Shown: positions 16,805-25,506 of the stretch, piece after piece | Layout of the letters: each line of letters begins with the position of its first letter | How positions within the stretch are numbered: the stretch's first letter is position 1 | Assembly: GCA_910580225.1 (NCBI GenBank) | Contig: CAJTXE010000017.1 | Span: forward strand, 19,460 to 83,459 | Direction: 5' to 3' | Length of the DNA: 64,000 nucleotides | Source: an uncultured Acetatifactor sp. | Lineage (GTDB): Bacteria > Bacillota > Clostridia > Lachnospirales > Lachnospiraceae | The notes under the pieces: model-generated | Database searches by the model: none | Seen by the model: the letters and a program-made list of their open reading frames with translations, nothing else | Told to the model about the DNA's origin: nothing | Made by a program: the position numbers and the translations under genes

Positions 16805-17731
16805 ATGGTAAACAGACAATTGGAAATGATCTATATTCTTATGAAGAAAGACAGTGTGACGGCAGAGGAGCTGGCGGCTCATTTTGAGGTATCCACACGT
16901 ACCGTGTATCGGGATATTGACAGTCTGTCCATGGCGGGAATCCCGGTCTATGCCAGCAGAGGCAAGGGCGGCGGCATTCGGCTGATGGAGCGTTTTGTTC
17001 TGGATAAGCGATTGCTGACCCGAGAGGAACAGAGCAGAATTCTGGCGGCCATGGCCAGTCTGCGGGTCACAGGGGCTTTCCAGGATGAGCAAATTCTGGA
17101 AAAACTGGAAACTTTTTTCCACACAGAGTCCCAGGACTGGGTGTCTATTGACTTTTCAGACTGGAGCGGCAGACGGGGGAAGCTGTTTGGGCAGATGAAA
17201 GAGGCCATTCTGAGCAGGCGTGTGATGAGATTTGACTACTACGGTCAATACGGAGATATGACTTGCAGGGAGGTAGAACCTGTTCAGCTGCTTTTCAAAG
17301 AATACACATGGTATATGAGGGCCTACTGCCGGGTCAGGGGTGCCATGCGGCTTTTCAAAGTGCTTCGGATGAAACGGGTGGAAATTCTGGAGGAAGCTTT
17401 TGCGCTTGGGGAGCGGCACAGGGAGGAGAGGTCTGGAATTGGGAAGGAAACGGAAGAAACATCCGGGGAGACGAAAAGGCATAAAGCAGAGGAAATTATT
17501 TTCCGCATAGACAGGAAAGAGGCTTACAGGGTCTATGACAGATTTGAGGAAAACGAAATCAGGGTACTTTCGGATGGAGATTTTGAAATTCGGATGTGGT
17601 GCGTTGTGGACGACTGGGTATACGGATTGATACTGTCCTTCGGGCCTTCCGCCAGGGTACTGGAACCGGACTGGGTGCGGGAGGAACTGGGAGGAAGAAT
17701 ACGGCAGCTGGCGGAGATGTATGGCACCTGA
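16805..17731 (+). CDS. WYL-domain regulator in the RNA-repair operon
   Basis: 308 residues. The N-terminal winged helix reads MVNRQLEMIYILMKKDSVTAEELAAHFEVSTRTVYRDIDSLSMAGIPV, then GKGGGIRLMERFVLDK. The WYL core has VMRFDYYGQYGD and YTWYMRAYCRVRGAMRLFKVLRM, where WYM replaces WYL, and there is a WCX-like C-terminus after a charged linker (about 218-245: RHREERSGIGKETEETSGE). The start at 16805 follows AGGGGT. It lies 37 bp after HD-Pnk with no terminator between, so it is probably the last gene of that operon and its regulator. WYL domains are known ligand-sensing regulators of defence and repair genes. Confidence 0.85.
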   Translation: MVNRQLEMIYILMKKDSVTAEELAAHFEVSTRTVYRDIDSLSMAGIPVYASRGKGGGIRLMERFVLDKRLLTREEQSRILAAMASLRVTGAFQDEQILEKLETFFHTESQDWVSIDFSDWSGRRGKLFGQMKEAILSRRVMRFDYYGQYGDMTCREVEPVQLLFKEYTWYMRAYCRVRGAMRLFKVLRMKRVEILEEAFALGERHREERSGIGKETEETSGETKRHKAEEIIFRIDRKEAYRVYDRFEENEIRVLSDGDFEIRMWCVVDDWVYGLILSFGPSARVLEPDWVREELGGRIRQLAEMYGT

Positions 17732-17802
17732 TTTTGCGGCAATTCGCTGAGTTCTCCTATTTGGCACATATGAGTAGAGAAGTTAAAACCGGGTTTGGTG
17801 TC

Positions 17803-17832
17803 TTGACAAGCCTGCCGATAGTATGATATTAT
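17803..17832 (+). promoter_or_regulatory. tetR promoter
   Basis: TTGACA (17803-17808), 18 bp, TATTAT (17827-17832). The transcription start would fall inside the adjacent palindrome. Confidence 0.75.
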
Positions 17833-17834
17833 AA

Positions 17835-17851
17835 ACATACCGTTAGTATGT
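17835..17851. promoter_or_regulatory. tetR operator (autoregulatory palindrome)
   Basis: ACATAC-N5-GTATGT, a perfect 6-bp inverted repeat immediately after the tetR -10 box and before its AAAGGAG ribosome site. This is the usual place for autorepression by a TetR protein. Confidence 0.7.
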
Positions 17852-17867
17852 TAAAGGAGTGAAGAAA

Positions 17868-18530
17868 GTGGCAAGGAATAAGCATCCGGAAGAAACCGTT
17901 CATCTGATATTGGATGTGGCTTTCCGTTTATTTATGGAAAAAGGGTATGAGCATACGTCCATACAGGATATCATTGACCGGTTGGGGGGGCTTAGCAAGG
18001 GTGCCATCTATCACCATTTCAAATCAAAGGATGATATTCTGATAGCCGTTACAGAGAGAATGACAGCGCAGTCCAATGCAATGCTTGCCCATATCCGGGA
18101 CCGCCGGGACCTCAATGGCAGGGAGAAGCTGAAGACGATTTTTAAAGAATCCATCAATCGTCCGGTGCAGAACGAAATTTTTACGGTGGCTCCGAATTTT
18201 CATAACAACCCCAGGCTTATTTTCAGTCTGCTGCATGATACCATTGACCAGGTGGCTCCAAATTATATTCTGCCCATTATACGGCAGGGGATTGGAGACG
18301 GTTCCATTGAGACGGAGTATCCGGAGCAGCTGGCAGAACTGATTCTGCTTGTGGCGAATATATGGATGAATCCCATGATATTCGACAGTTCCGTGGAAGC
18401 GTCCTGCCGGAAATTCATGGTATTTGCCCAGATGCTCCAGGGGTTCGGACTGGATATTGTAGATGAGGAAATTCTGGAAAGGCTTCAGGAGCTGACTGCT
18501 ATTTACCAAAAAAACAGACAACAGCAATGA
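17868..18530 (+). CDS. TetR-family repressor
   Basis: 220 residues. The N-terminal helix-turn-helix reads HLILDVAFRLFMEKGYEHTSIQDIIDRLGGLSKGAIYHHFKSKDDIL, the classical TetR pattern; the C-terminal helical ligand domain is divergent. GTG at 17868 is preferred because AAAGGAG lies 8 bp before it; a GTG at 17859 overlaps the ribosome site. The MFS exporter gene follows 262 bp downstream with a related operator-like site at 18683, so it probably controls its own gene and the exporter. The ligand is unknown, presumably an exporter substrate. Confidence 0.9.
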   Translation: MARNKHPEETVHLILDVAFRLFMEKGYEHTSIQDIIDRLGGLSKGAIYHHFKSKDDILIAVTERMTAQSNAMLAHIRDRRDLNGREKLKTIFKESINRPVQNEIFTVAPNFHNNPRLIFSLLHDTIDQVAPNYILPIIRQGIGDGSIETEYPEQLAELILLVANIWMNPMIFDSSVEASCRKFMVFAQMLQGFGLDIVDEEILERLQELTAIYQKNRQQQ

Positions 18531-18682
18531 TGAAAAGGCAAAGAACGCTTAGTCGGCGGCTGGCCTCGAAAAAGCATGGATTACCAGGCATCAAAACAGA
18601 AAACAACAGCAAATGTCTCAAAGCAAAGTGACAGCAGGGGCTGCCGCATTGAGTGCGGTAACCCCCACTTTTAAAACTAGTT

Positions 18683-18701
18683 ACATACCAACGGACGGTA
18701 T
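18683..18701. promoter_or_regulatory. operator-like repeat before the MFS gene
   Basis: Inverted repeat ATACC-N7-GGTAT. On the minus strand CCGTTGGTATGT matches 11 of 12 positions of the right part of the tetR operator (CCGTTAGTATGT). A TATTAAAAT stretch follows, but no convincing -35 was seen. The rest of 18531-18792 holds nothing I recognise. Confidence 0.45.
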
Positions 18702-18792
18702 TAAAATGAAGAGGGAAAGTCAATTGACGCCTATGGAGAAAAGAGCGGTTCCCTGATTTTGTAAACAAGATTGAAAATATGGAGGTATGAAA

Positions 18793-20040
18793 ATGAAACA
18801 AAAAATGTTTTCCAAAGATTTTACGTTAGTAGTAATCGGTCAGATTATTTCCCTGTTCGGCAACGCAACGGTCCGGTTCGCTCTGCCGCTGTATTTGCTG
18901 AATATTACAGGCTCCTCGGCGCTTTACGGAACCGTCATGGCTTGTGCCTTTATTCCGGCCATCTTGCTGTCCCCTGTAGGCGGTATCGTGGCGGACAGAG
19001 TAAATAAAAGGAATATCATGGTGATATTGGACTTTTTCACGGCAGCAGTGATACTGTCCTTTTCTCTGTTGATGGACAGTGCCCATCTGGTCCTGCTTCT
19101 GACGGTGACACTGATGCTGTTGTACGGCATTGCAGGTGCTTATCAGCCCTCTGTACAGGCAAGTATTCCCGCGCTTATCGGTCAGGAGCATTTTATGGCC
19201 GCCAATTCCATTATCAATACCATCAGTTCCTTTGCCTCCTTAATGGGGCCTGTGCTTGGCGGCGTTCTCTACAGTGCATATGGCCTGAGACCGGTTTTAT
19301 GGGTCTGTATGGTATGCTTTATCCTGTCGGCAGTTATGGAACTTTTTATTCACATACCGTTTCAGAAGCAGGATTCCCAGGGGGGTGTCTTTCTGACGGT
19401 GAGAACGGATTTTGCCCGGAGCATCCGCTTCATTCGAAAGGAGAAGCCGGTGATTGGAAAAGGGCTTCTGGTAGTATGCGGAATCAATCTGTTTCTGTCC
19501 GCAATGATTATGGTGGCATTGCCGTATCTGGTGACGGAAATACTGGATCTAGAGACTTCCCAGGCCAACAGACTTTACGGGTTTGCGGAAGGAGCACTGG
19601 CAGCGGGCGGACTTGCCGGCGGAATCGGCGCGGGAATGTTCGCAAAAAAACTGGCAATCCGCAATGCCGGCAGACTTATCATTATTTCTTCCGCATGTGT
19701 TTTTCCCATGGGAGCCGCATTGCTGCTGTCTTCTTCCGGAATGGTAAACTATGTGGTTCTGACGTTATGCTGTTTCGGGATTATGGCAAGTTCCACCATG
19801 TTCTCCGTGCAGATGATGGCCTTTATCCAGACGGAAACACCCCGGGAATTAATCGGGAAAGTAATCGCCGTGATCCTGACTGTTTCCATGTGTGCGCAGC
19901 CGTTGGGCAACGCACTGTATGGCGTATTGTTTGAGATCTGCGCAGGGGCTGAAGCTGCAGTGGTCCTGTTTTCGGGTGTTGTATCCCTTGGCATTGCCCT
20001 TGGGGCTGGAAAGATTTTCAGGGCGATAACATCGGAGTAA
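18793..20040 (+). CDS. MFS exporter (Mef/EntS-like)
   Basis: 415 residues, about 12 hydrophobic segments. The start MKQKMFSKDFTLVVIGQIISLFGNATVRFALPLYLLNITGSS and the loop GGIVADRVNKRNIMVILDF after helix 2 match the macrolide-efflux / MFS_3 type. Likely proton-driven export of a drug or secondary metabolite. Two in-frame ATGs are 6 bp apart; the second (18793) has the better 7-bp spacing from GGAGG. It follows tetR on the same strand with an operator-like site between them, which suggests induction by the exported compound. Confidence 0.87.
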   Translation: MKQKMFSKDFTLVVIGQIISLFGNATVRFALPLYLLNITGSSALYGTVMACAFIPAILLSPVGGIVADRVNKRNIMVILDFFTAAVILSFSLLMDSAHLVLLLTVTLMLLYGIAGAYQPSVQASIPALIGQEHFMAANSIINTISSFASLMGPVLGGVLYSAYGLRPVLWVCMVCFILSAVMELFIHIPFQKQDSQGGVFLTVRTDFARSIRFIRKEKPVIGKGLLVVCGINLFLSAMIMVALPYLVTEILDLETSQANRLYGFAEGALAAGGLAGGIGAGMFAKKLAIRNAGRLIIISSACVFPMGAALLLSSSGMVNYVVLTLCCFGIMASSTMFSVQMMAFIQTETPRELIGKVIAVILTVSMCAQPLGNALYGVLFEICAGAEAAVVLFSGVVSLGIALGAGKIFRAITSE

Positions 20041-20115
20041 TTTTTACACCGGATAATCGTGTAGGAAAATACAAAAGGGTGCACCCGGTATATCAGGGAC
20101 AGGGCTTAGAGCTCC

Positions 20116-20961
20116 CTATCTTTTTATCACAGGAATCCATACCTCGTATTGTGCATTTTCCGGGTCCGGATTCAGGTAGACTTCCACATCGGGAGCGTTG
20201 CCGTATTCGTACCCTGAGGTGGGCAGCCATTCTGTCACAATGCGCCGTTCCAGTTCCTGGATCGACTGATTGGTGCCAGTGCCGGGGAAAATTGCCCAGG
20301 TGGCTGCGGGTATGGTGTATTCTTCCAGTCCCTGTGCAGTCTGCGAGGTGGAGACGGCAATGAAGTACCGCCAGGGCTCGATGTCGTTGCAGGTGCTGAC
20401 GCCCAGAACACCCATGGGAGGTGTGTCCATCAGGCCAGTCAGGCGCTGCAGTGTACCGTTCTCGGCGATTTCTCCCCATTTGGCGGGAATCACTGCAAAA
20501 TTTTTCTCAATATCCTTTTCCAGAGGTACGGATACGCCTATGATGCGGAATGCTGCCTTTGTTTCAATGCGATAGTTCATTTCTTCCACTCCTTTTACTG
20601 TGATTTTGAAGACAATGGGCGGAAAGGATTTTACGGACACCCCGTCCTTTTTCAGGGCCGAGGGTGCGATGCCGTGGACGGACTGGAAAGCCCTGTTGAA
20701 GGCGGTTGGAGAACGATAGCCGTATCTGCCTGCCACATCGATGACTTTCCTGTTCTCTCCCTGCAGGTCCACGGCGGCAAGGGACATTTTTCGTCTTCGG
20801 ATATATTCAGACAGGGGAATTCCTGCCATATAGGTGAACATTCGCTGAAAATGCCAGGAGGAACAGCAGGCAATCCGTCCCAGCTGATTCAGGTCAATTT
20901 CGTCTGTCAAATGTTCCTCGATGTAGCGGATAGCCTCGTTCAGTCTCTCAACCCATTCCAT
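20116..20961 (-). CDS. AraC-type regulator with GyrI-like effector domain
   Basis: 281 residues. The N-terminal double helix-turn-helix has IRYIEEHLTDEIDLNQLGRIACCSSWHFQRMFTYMAGIPLSEYIRRRKMSLA and DVAGRYGYRSPTAFNRAFQSVHGIAPS (about residues 8-106). A GyrI/SOUL-like small-molecule domain follows (MNYRIETKAAFRIIGVSV to the end, about 128-281). This is the reverse of classical AraC order and like Rob/BmrR-type multidrug sensors. The start at 20961 follows GGAAG; the upstream extension is not family-like. It is convergent with the MFS exporter, 75 bp away. Confidence 0.9.
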   Translation of the reverse strand: MEWVERLNEAIRYIEEHLTDEIDLNQLGRIACCSSWHFQRMFTYMAGIPLSEYIRRRKMSLAAVDLQGENRKVIDVAGRYGYRSPTAFNRAFQSVHGIAPSALKKDGVSVKSFPPIVFKITVKGVEEMNYRIETKAAFRIIGVSVPLEKDIEKNFAVIPAKWGEIAENGTLQRLTGLMDTPPMGVLGVSTCNDIEPWRYFIAVSTSQTAQGLEEYTIPAATWAIFPGTGTNQSIQELERRIVTEWLPTSGYEYGNAPDVEVYLNPDPENAQYEVWIPVIKR

Positions 20962-21277
20962 AGTAAAAATCTTCCAATCCTTTCGCCGGTTTTCAGTGCC
21001 ATGGATACGGATGTATCTGACAGGATAGGCTCCGTCAGCCTCCTGCATGGCTTAGTCAAATAGTATCACATTTTCAGGGAGAAAACCTCTCTGTTTCTGC
21101 ACGGAAAAGAGAGCCATAATTTTTTATTGTTTCATCAGCAGAATAAAATTATAAAAGACGGATAAACGAATATCAACTATTTATTTAGGTTTATGGTTCA
21201 TTTTTGGATTTCTCAAGGGCGCAGTTGTGAAACGTAAGAAAAAGATTTCTGTTTACAGGGGATGTGGGCAGAAATGA
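20962..21277. other. AT-rich divergent intergenic region
   Basis: About 315 bases between the AraC-type gene and the pot promoter. AT-rich stretches near 21118-21200 could hold the minus-strand promoter, but I cannot place boxes with confidence. No gene seen. Confidence 0.4.
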
Positions 21278-21306
21278 TTGACAAACCCGGTTCTATCCCG
21301 TATAGT
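21278..21306 (+). promoter_or_regulatory. potABCD promoter
   Basis: TTGACA (21278-21283), 17 bp, TATAGT (21301-21306). The leader of about 95 nt carries a hairpin next to the ribosome site. Confidence 0.8.
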
Positions 21307-21357
21307 TATTTCATTGTGTGAACGATCGAAAAAAGTCGCATTTTGGAACATACGGGA

Positions 21358-21385
21358 GGCGCTGTCACAGTGCAGTGAGGGCGCC
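21358..21385 (+). promoter_or_regulatory. hairpin just before the potA ribosome site
   Basis: GGCGC (21358-21362) pairs with GCGCC (21381-21385), and inner TCAC pairs with GTGA. It ends 5 bp before AAAGGAGAGG, so it could influence potA translation. Confidence 0.45.
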
Positions 21386-21406
21386 GCCGCAAAGGAGAGG
21401 CTATCT

Positions 21407-22555
21407 TTGAAAAATACAATTATTTCCTTGGAAAACATTACCGTTTCTTATGACGGGGAGCAGGTACTGGGGGGATTTCATCTTGGGATTCATGACGGAG
21501 AGTTCGTGACGCTTCTGGGTCCTTCCGGCTGCGGCAAGACCACTGTTCTGCGGACCATTGCGGGATTTATCCGGCCGGATGCAGGAGATGTCTTTTTTTA
21601 TGACAAAAATATCACAGGACTGCCTCCTCATAAGCGGGAGGTGAACACGATTTTCCAGAAATACGCCCTGTTCCCCCATCTGAATGTCTATGAGAACATT
21701 GCATTCGGCATGCGGTTAAAGGGGCGCAGCGAGAAGGAGATTCGGCGAACGGTACAGGAGATGCTGGCCATGGTGAATCTCACCGGATATGCTCACAGAG
21801 GGATCGGCCAATTGTCCGGCGGACAGCAGCAGAGGGTGGCCATTGCCAGAGCGCTGGCCAATGAGCCAAAGGTTCTGTTGCTGGACGAACCTTTGGGTGC
21901 ACTTGACCTGAAGCTGCGTAAGGATATGCAGGCCGAGCTGAAGAAGATTCAGCAATGTACAGGCATTACCTTTGTGTTTGTCACCCATGACCAGGAGGAG
22001 GCTCTGTCCATGTCCGATACGGTGGTGGTAATGGACGGCGGTGTGATTCAGCAGATCGGCTCTCCCACGGATATCTACAATGAGCCCGAAAATGCTTTTG
22101 TGGCAGACTTTATCGGGGAGTCCAATATCCTGGATGGTGTCATGCTGGAGGATTATTCCGTGAAATTTGCAGGCCACACCTTCCCCTGTCTGGACAGCGG
22201 CTTTGGCAGGAACATCCCTGTGGATGTGGTGATACGACCGGAAGACATCAAGGTAGTAGAACCGAACGCTACTTTGATCGTAGGGGATGTGACGGCAGTG
22301 ACCTTTAAAGGGGTGCATTATGAGATTATCGTGGATGTGGCGGGCTTTAAGTGGATGATACAGTCCACGGAATGCCGCCAGGTAGGGGATCATATCGGTC
22401 TGGCACTGACTCCCAATGACATCCATGTCATGAAGAAGTCCGAATACTCCGGGGTGTTTGGGGATTACAGTACCTTCAGCGATGAGATGGAGGAGGATAT
22501 GTCCGCGTCCGGAGAAGAGAACATGCGGGAGGAGGGAAGCGCCGATGAAATCTAA
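21407..22555 (+). CDS. potA: spermidine/putrescine ABC importer, ATPase
   Basis: 382 residues. ATPase domain: Walker A GPSGCGKTT, Q-loop FQKYALFPHLNV, signature LSGGQQQR, Walker B VLLLDEPLGALD, switch histidine in FVTHDQEEAL; then a TOBE-type regulatory domain (VIRPEDIKVV, LTPNDIHVM). Powers polyamine uptake through PotB and PotC. Start is TTG at 21407, 6 bp after AAAGGAGAGG; upstream residues in frame are not family-like. The C-terminal tail is acidic (SDEMEEDMSASGEENMREE). Its end overlaps potB by 11 bp. Confidence 0.93.
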   Translation: MKNTIISLENITVSYDGEQVLGGFHLGIHDGEFVTLLGPSGCGKTTVLRTIAGFIRPDAGDVFFYDKNITGLPPHKREVNTIFQKYALFPHLNVYENIAFGMRLKGRSEKEIRRTVQEMLAMVNLTGYAHRGIGQLSGGQQQRVAIARALANEPKVLLLDEPLGALDLKLRKDMQAELKKIQQCTGITFVFVTHDQEEALSMSDTVVVMDGGVIQQIGSPTDIYNEPENAFVADFIGESNILDGVMLEDYSVKFAGHTFPCLDSGFGRNIPVDVVIRPEDIKVVEPNATLIVGDVTAVTFKGVHYEIIVDVAGFKWMIQSTECRQVGDHIGLALTPNDIHVMKKSEYSGVFGDYSTFSDEMEEDMSASGEENMREEGSADEI

Positions 22556-23372
22556 TTCCAAGCTTCTCTCTGCGCCGTATACGGTGTGGATGACGATTTT
22601 TATTGTGATCCCCCTGCTGTTGGTGGGATATTTTGCCTTTACGGATAAAGCGGGCAGTTTTACCATGGAAAATATTTTGAGCGTGGGACAATATTCCAAT
22701 GTATTTCTGCGCTCCATCTGGTTGGGCGCTGTAGCCACTGTGATTTCTCTGGGACTTGGTTATCCCTTTGCCATGATCATTGCCAAAATGAGTGCCAAGC
22801 GTCAGAATGTGATGGTTATGCTGGTTATGCTGCCCATGTGGATGAATTTTCTGCTGCGTACCTATGCCTGGATGACACTTTTAGAAGACAATGGATTAAT
22901 CAATTCAGCCATGACCGCCATCGGTCTTCCCCGGGTTCATATGATCAATACCGCGGGAGCTGTGGTTCTGGGAATGGTCTATAACTACATTCCCTATATG
23001 ATTCTGCCCCTGTATTCTGTTTTGACCAAAATAGACGAGAGCGTCATTCAGGCGGCCCAGGATCTGGGGGCGAACAGTGTGCAGGTTTTTCTGAAAGTGG
23101 TGGTACCTCTCAGTATGCCGGGGATCATATCCGGGGTAACCATGGTGTTTGTGCCGGCGGTGAGTACCTTTATTATCTCAAAAATGCTGGGCGGCGGGGG
23201 CAATCTGCTCATCGGTGACCTGATTGACATGCAGTTTCTGGGCAGTGCTTATAATCCCAACCTGGGTTCCGCGGTATCTTTGGTGCTGATGGTGATTATC
23301 CTGATCTGTATGGGCATCATGAATCAGTTTGACGATGGAGAAGTAAATGAAAAAGGGGGGATGCTGTTGTGA
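22545..23372 (+). CDS. potB: spermidine/putrescine ABC importer, permease
   Basis: 275 residues, six predicted membrane segments. Contains the ABC-permease EAA-like loop QAAQDLGANSVQVFLKVVVPLSMPGI, which contacts PotA, and the family's LPMWMNFLLRTYAWM. ATG at 22545 lies within the end of potA; GGGAGGAGGG is upstream. Ends with a 4-bp overlap with potC. Confidence 0.93.
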   Translation: MKSNSKLLSAPYTVWMTIFIVIPLLLVGYFAFTDKAGSFTMENILSVGQYSNVFLRSIWLGAVATVISLGLGYPFAMIIAKMSAKRQNVMVMLVMLPMWMNFLLRTYAWMTLLEDNGLINSAMTAIGLPRVHMINTAGAVVLGMVYNYIPYMILPLYSVLTKIDESVIQAAQDLGANSVQVFLKVVVPLSMPGIISGVTMVFVPAVSTFIISKMLGGGGNLLIGDLIDMQFLGSAYNPNLGSAVSLVLMVIILICMGIMNQFDDGEVNEKGGMLL

Positions 23373-24187
23373 AAAAAGCAGGAGGACGTATTTACACCTT
23401 TCTTATATTCCTTTTTTTATACGCGCCGATTCTGGTGCTGATTGTATTCTCCTTCAATGACACAGAGACAGGAAGCCGTGCGGTTTGGGGAGGTTTTTCT
23501 CTGCGCTGGTATCAGAAATTATTTGAAGACAGATTGATATTGGAAGCGCTGCGCAATACACTGCTGATCGCCGTGGTGGCGGCAGTGGTGTCTACGGTGC
23601 TGGGCACTGTGGCTGCCATCGGAATCAATGGTATGAAGCGGCTGCCCAGGCGGATTATGATGAATATAACGAATCTGCCCATGGTGAATCCGGAAATTGT
23701 CACAGGGGTATCTCTGATGCTTTTGTTTGTGTCTGCCGTGCGTATCCTGGGAGGACGCAGTTTGGGAATGGGATCTTTGATGGCTGCCCATATTACCTTT
23801 TGCCTGCCCTATGTGATTCTGTCGGTGCTGCCGAAGCTGCGTCAGATGGATCCCAATCTCTATGAGGCGGCTCAGGATCTGGGATGCCCGCCGGTAAAGG
23901 CTTTCTTTAAGGTGGTGCTGCCTGAGATTATGCCCGGAATCGTGACAGGACTGATTATGGCGTTTACGCTTTCCATTGATGACTTTGTGATCAGCTATTT
24001 TACCAGCGGAACCACCCAGACTCTGCCTATTTATATCTATTCCATGACCCGTAAGCGTATCAGTCCGGAGATCAATGCCCTGTCCACCGTGCTGTTTGCA
24101 GCTGTGATGGTCTTACTGATTGTGGTGAATGTACGTAATCTTAAGGAACAGGGAGAGGCGGGGAAAAAGCTCCGGAGGGAGGTGTGA
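23369..24187 (+). CDS. potC: spermidine/putrescine ABC importer, permease
   Basis: 272 residues with six membrane segments. Contains FNDTETGSRAVWGGFSLRWYQKLFED, typical of PotC, and the EAA-like loop EAAQDLGCPPVKAFFKVVLPEIMPGI. GTG start in a GTGA overlap with the potB stop. Pairs with PotB to form the channel. Confidence 0.93.
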   Translation: MKKAGGRIYTFLIFLFLYAPILVLIVFSFNDTETGSRAVWGGFSLRWYQKLFEDRLILEALRNTLLIAVVAAVVSTVLGTVAAIGINGMKRLPRRIMMNITNLPMVNPEIVTGVSLMLLFVSAVRILGGRSLGMGSLMAAHITFCLPYVILSVLPKLRQMDPNLYEAAQDLGCPPVKAFFKVVLPEIMPGIVTGLIMAFTLSIDDFVISYFTSGTTQTLPIYIYSMTRKRISPEINALSTVLFAAVMVLLIVVNVRNLKEQGEAGKKLRREV

Positions 24188-24193
24188 AGCGTT

Positions 24194-25465
24194 ATGAACA
24201 GAAGGGAATTTCGTAGAGGCAGTACTTTATCAGTGTGGGATGCAGTCAATAAAAACAGTACGTCTGATACAAAGCATGCAGTTTGTGCAAGGAGCCTGTT
24301 TTATGGAAAGATCCTGGCAATTCTTCTGGCACTGATGCCGATACAGAATGTCAATGCCCAGGAGGCTGCAGGTCAGGGTGTGACCATAAACGTATATAAT
24401 TGGGGGGAATATATTGCCAACGGCACTGACGATTCCATGGATATCAATGCCGAGTTTACCAGGCGTACCGGCATCCGGGTCAATTACACTACCTTTGACA
24501 GCAATGAAGCGCTGTATTCCAAGCTGGTGGGCGGCGGGGCAGACTATGATGTGATTATTCCCTCGGATTATATGGTGTCAAGGCTTATCGACGAAAATAT
24601 GCTGGCGGAACTGGATTTTTCCAATATTCCGAATTACCAATATATCGATGACAGCTTCCGCAATGGGGATTATGATCCGGAGAACCGTTATTCCGTGCCC
24701 TATACCTGGGGCGTGGTGGGACTGTTCTACAATACGGATTACATTCAAGAAGAGATTACAAGCTGGTCCGCACTGTGGGATGACCGTTATGCGGGGAAGA
24801 TCCTGATGTTCGACAATCCCAGGGATTCTTTTGCCATTGCACAGCTCCTGCTGGGACAGTCGCTCAATACGACACGGGAGAGCGACTGGATGGAAGCGGC
24901 AGCTCTGCTGAAGCAGCAAAAGCCCCTGGTGCAGGCTTATGTGATGGATCGTATTTTTGACAAAATGGAAAGCGAGGAGGCCTGGATAGCGCCTTATTAT
25001 TCCGGGGATGCTGCCATCCTGGTGGATAACAGCGACCATATCCGGTTCGTGGTGCCGGAGGAGGGAACCAACTATTTTGTGGACGCCATGTGTATTCCGG
25101 TTACTTCCAGCCACAAGGCGGAGGCGGAGGCCTATATCAATTTTCTGTGTGACCCGGAGATTGCCGGAGCAAACATGAATTATGTAGGCTATTCCACGCC
25201 GGAAACTGCCGCCAAAGCCTATATGGATGTGGAAATGGTGGAGAACCCTGTCCACTATCCGGATGCGGAAATCCTGGCCCGCACCCAGGTGTTTGTCAAT
25301 CTGCCGGAGGATACCAGTAAACTGATTGACAAACTCTGGGCGGAAGCAAAAATGGGCGGTCCCGGTGAATCTGCCGTGCTTGTGGCGATTATCCTGGGAT
25401 TTCTGGCTGTCTACATCGCCATCTTGGTCTATAAAAGGCGAAAGCGGCAGAGGGAGCTGGCGTAA
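24194..25465 (+). CDS. potD: polyamine-binding protein PotD, with C-terminal membrane anchor
   Basis: 423 residues. The substrate-binding part begins INVYNWGEYIANGTDDSMDINAEFTRRTGIRVNYTTFDSNEALYSKL and contains YDVIIPSDYMV and YSVPYTWGVVGLFYNTD, typical of PotD. Two odd features. The hydrophobic signal segment lies at about residues 38-50 behind a 36-residue polar leader, with a cleavage-like NA-QE and no lipobox cysteine. The C-terminus carries a second membrane segment (AVLVAIILGFLAVYIAILVY, about 396-415) followed by KRRKRQRELA. So it is probably held by its C-terminus and not by a lipid. GGAGGTG lies 8 bp before the ATG. Last gene of potABCD. Confidence 0.92.
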   Translation: MNRREFRRGSTLSVWDAVNKNSTSDTKHAVCARSLFYGKILAILLALMPIQNVNAQEAAGQGVTINVYNWGEYIANGTDDSMDINAEFTRRTGIRVNYTTFDSNEALYSKLVGGGADYDVIIPSDYMVSRLIDENMLAELDFSNIPNYQYIDDSFRNGDYDPENRYSVPYTWGVVGLFYNTDYIQEEITSWSALWDDRYAGKILMFDNPRDSFAIAQLLLGQSLNTTRESDWMEAAALLKQQKPLVQAYVMDRIFDKMESEEAWIAPYYSGDAAILVDNSDHIRFVVPEEGTNYFVDAMCIPVTSSHKAEAEAYINFLCDPEIAGANMNYVGYSTPETAAKAYMDVEMVENPVHYPDAEILARTQVFVNLPEDTSKLIDKLWAEAKMGGPGESAVLVAIILGFLAVYIAILVYKRRKRQRELA

Positions 25466-25506
25466 TTCATGATATAAGAGCCTGGAGAGATGCCATGCCC
25501 GATAAA

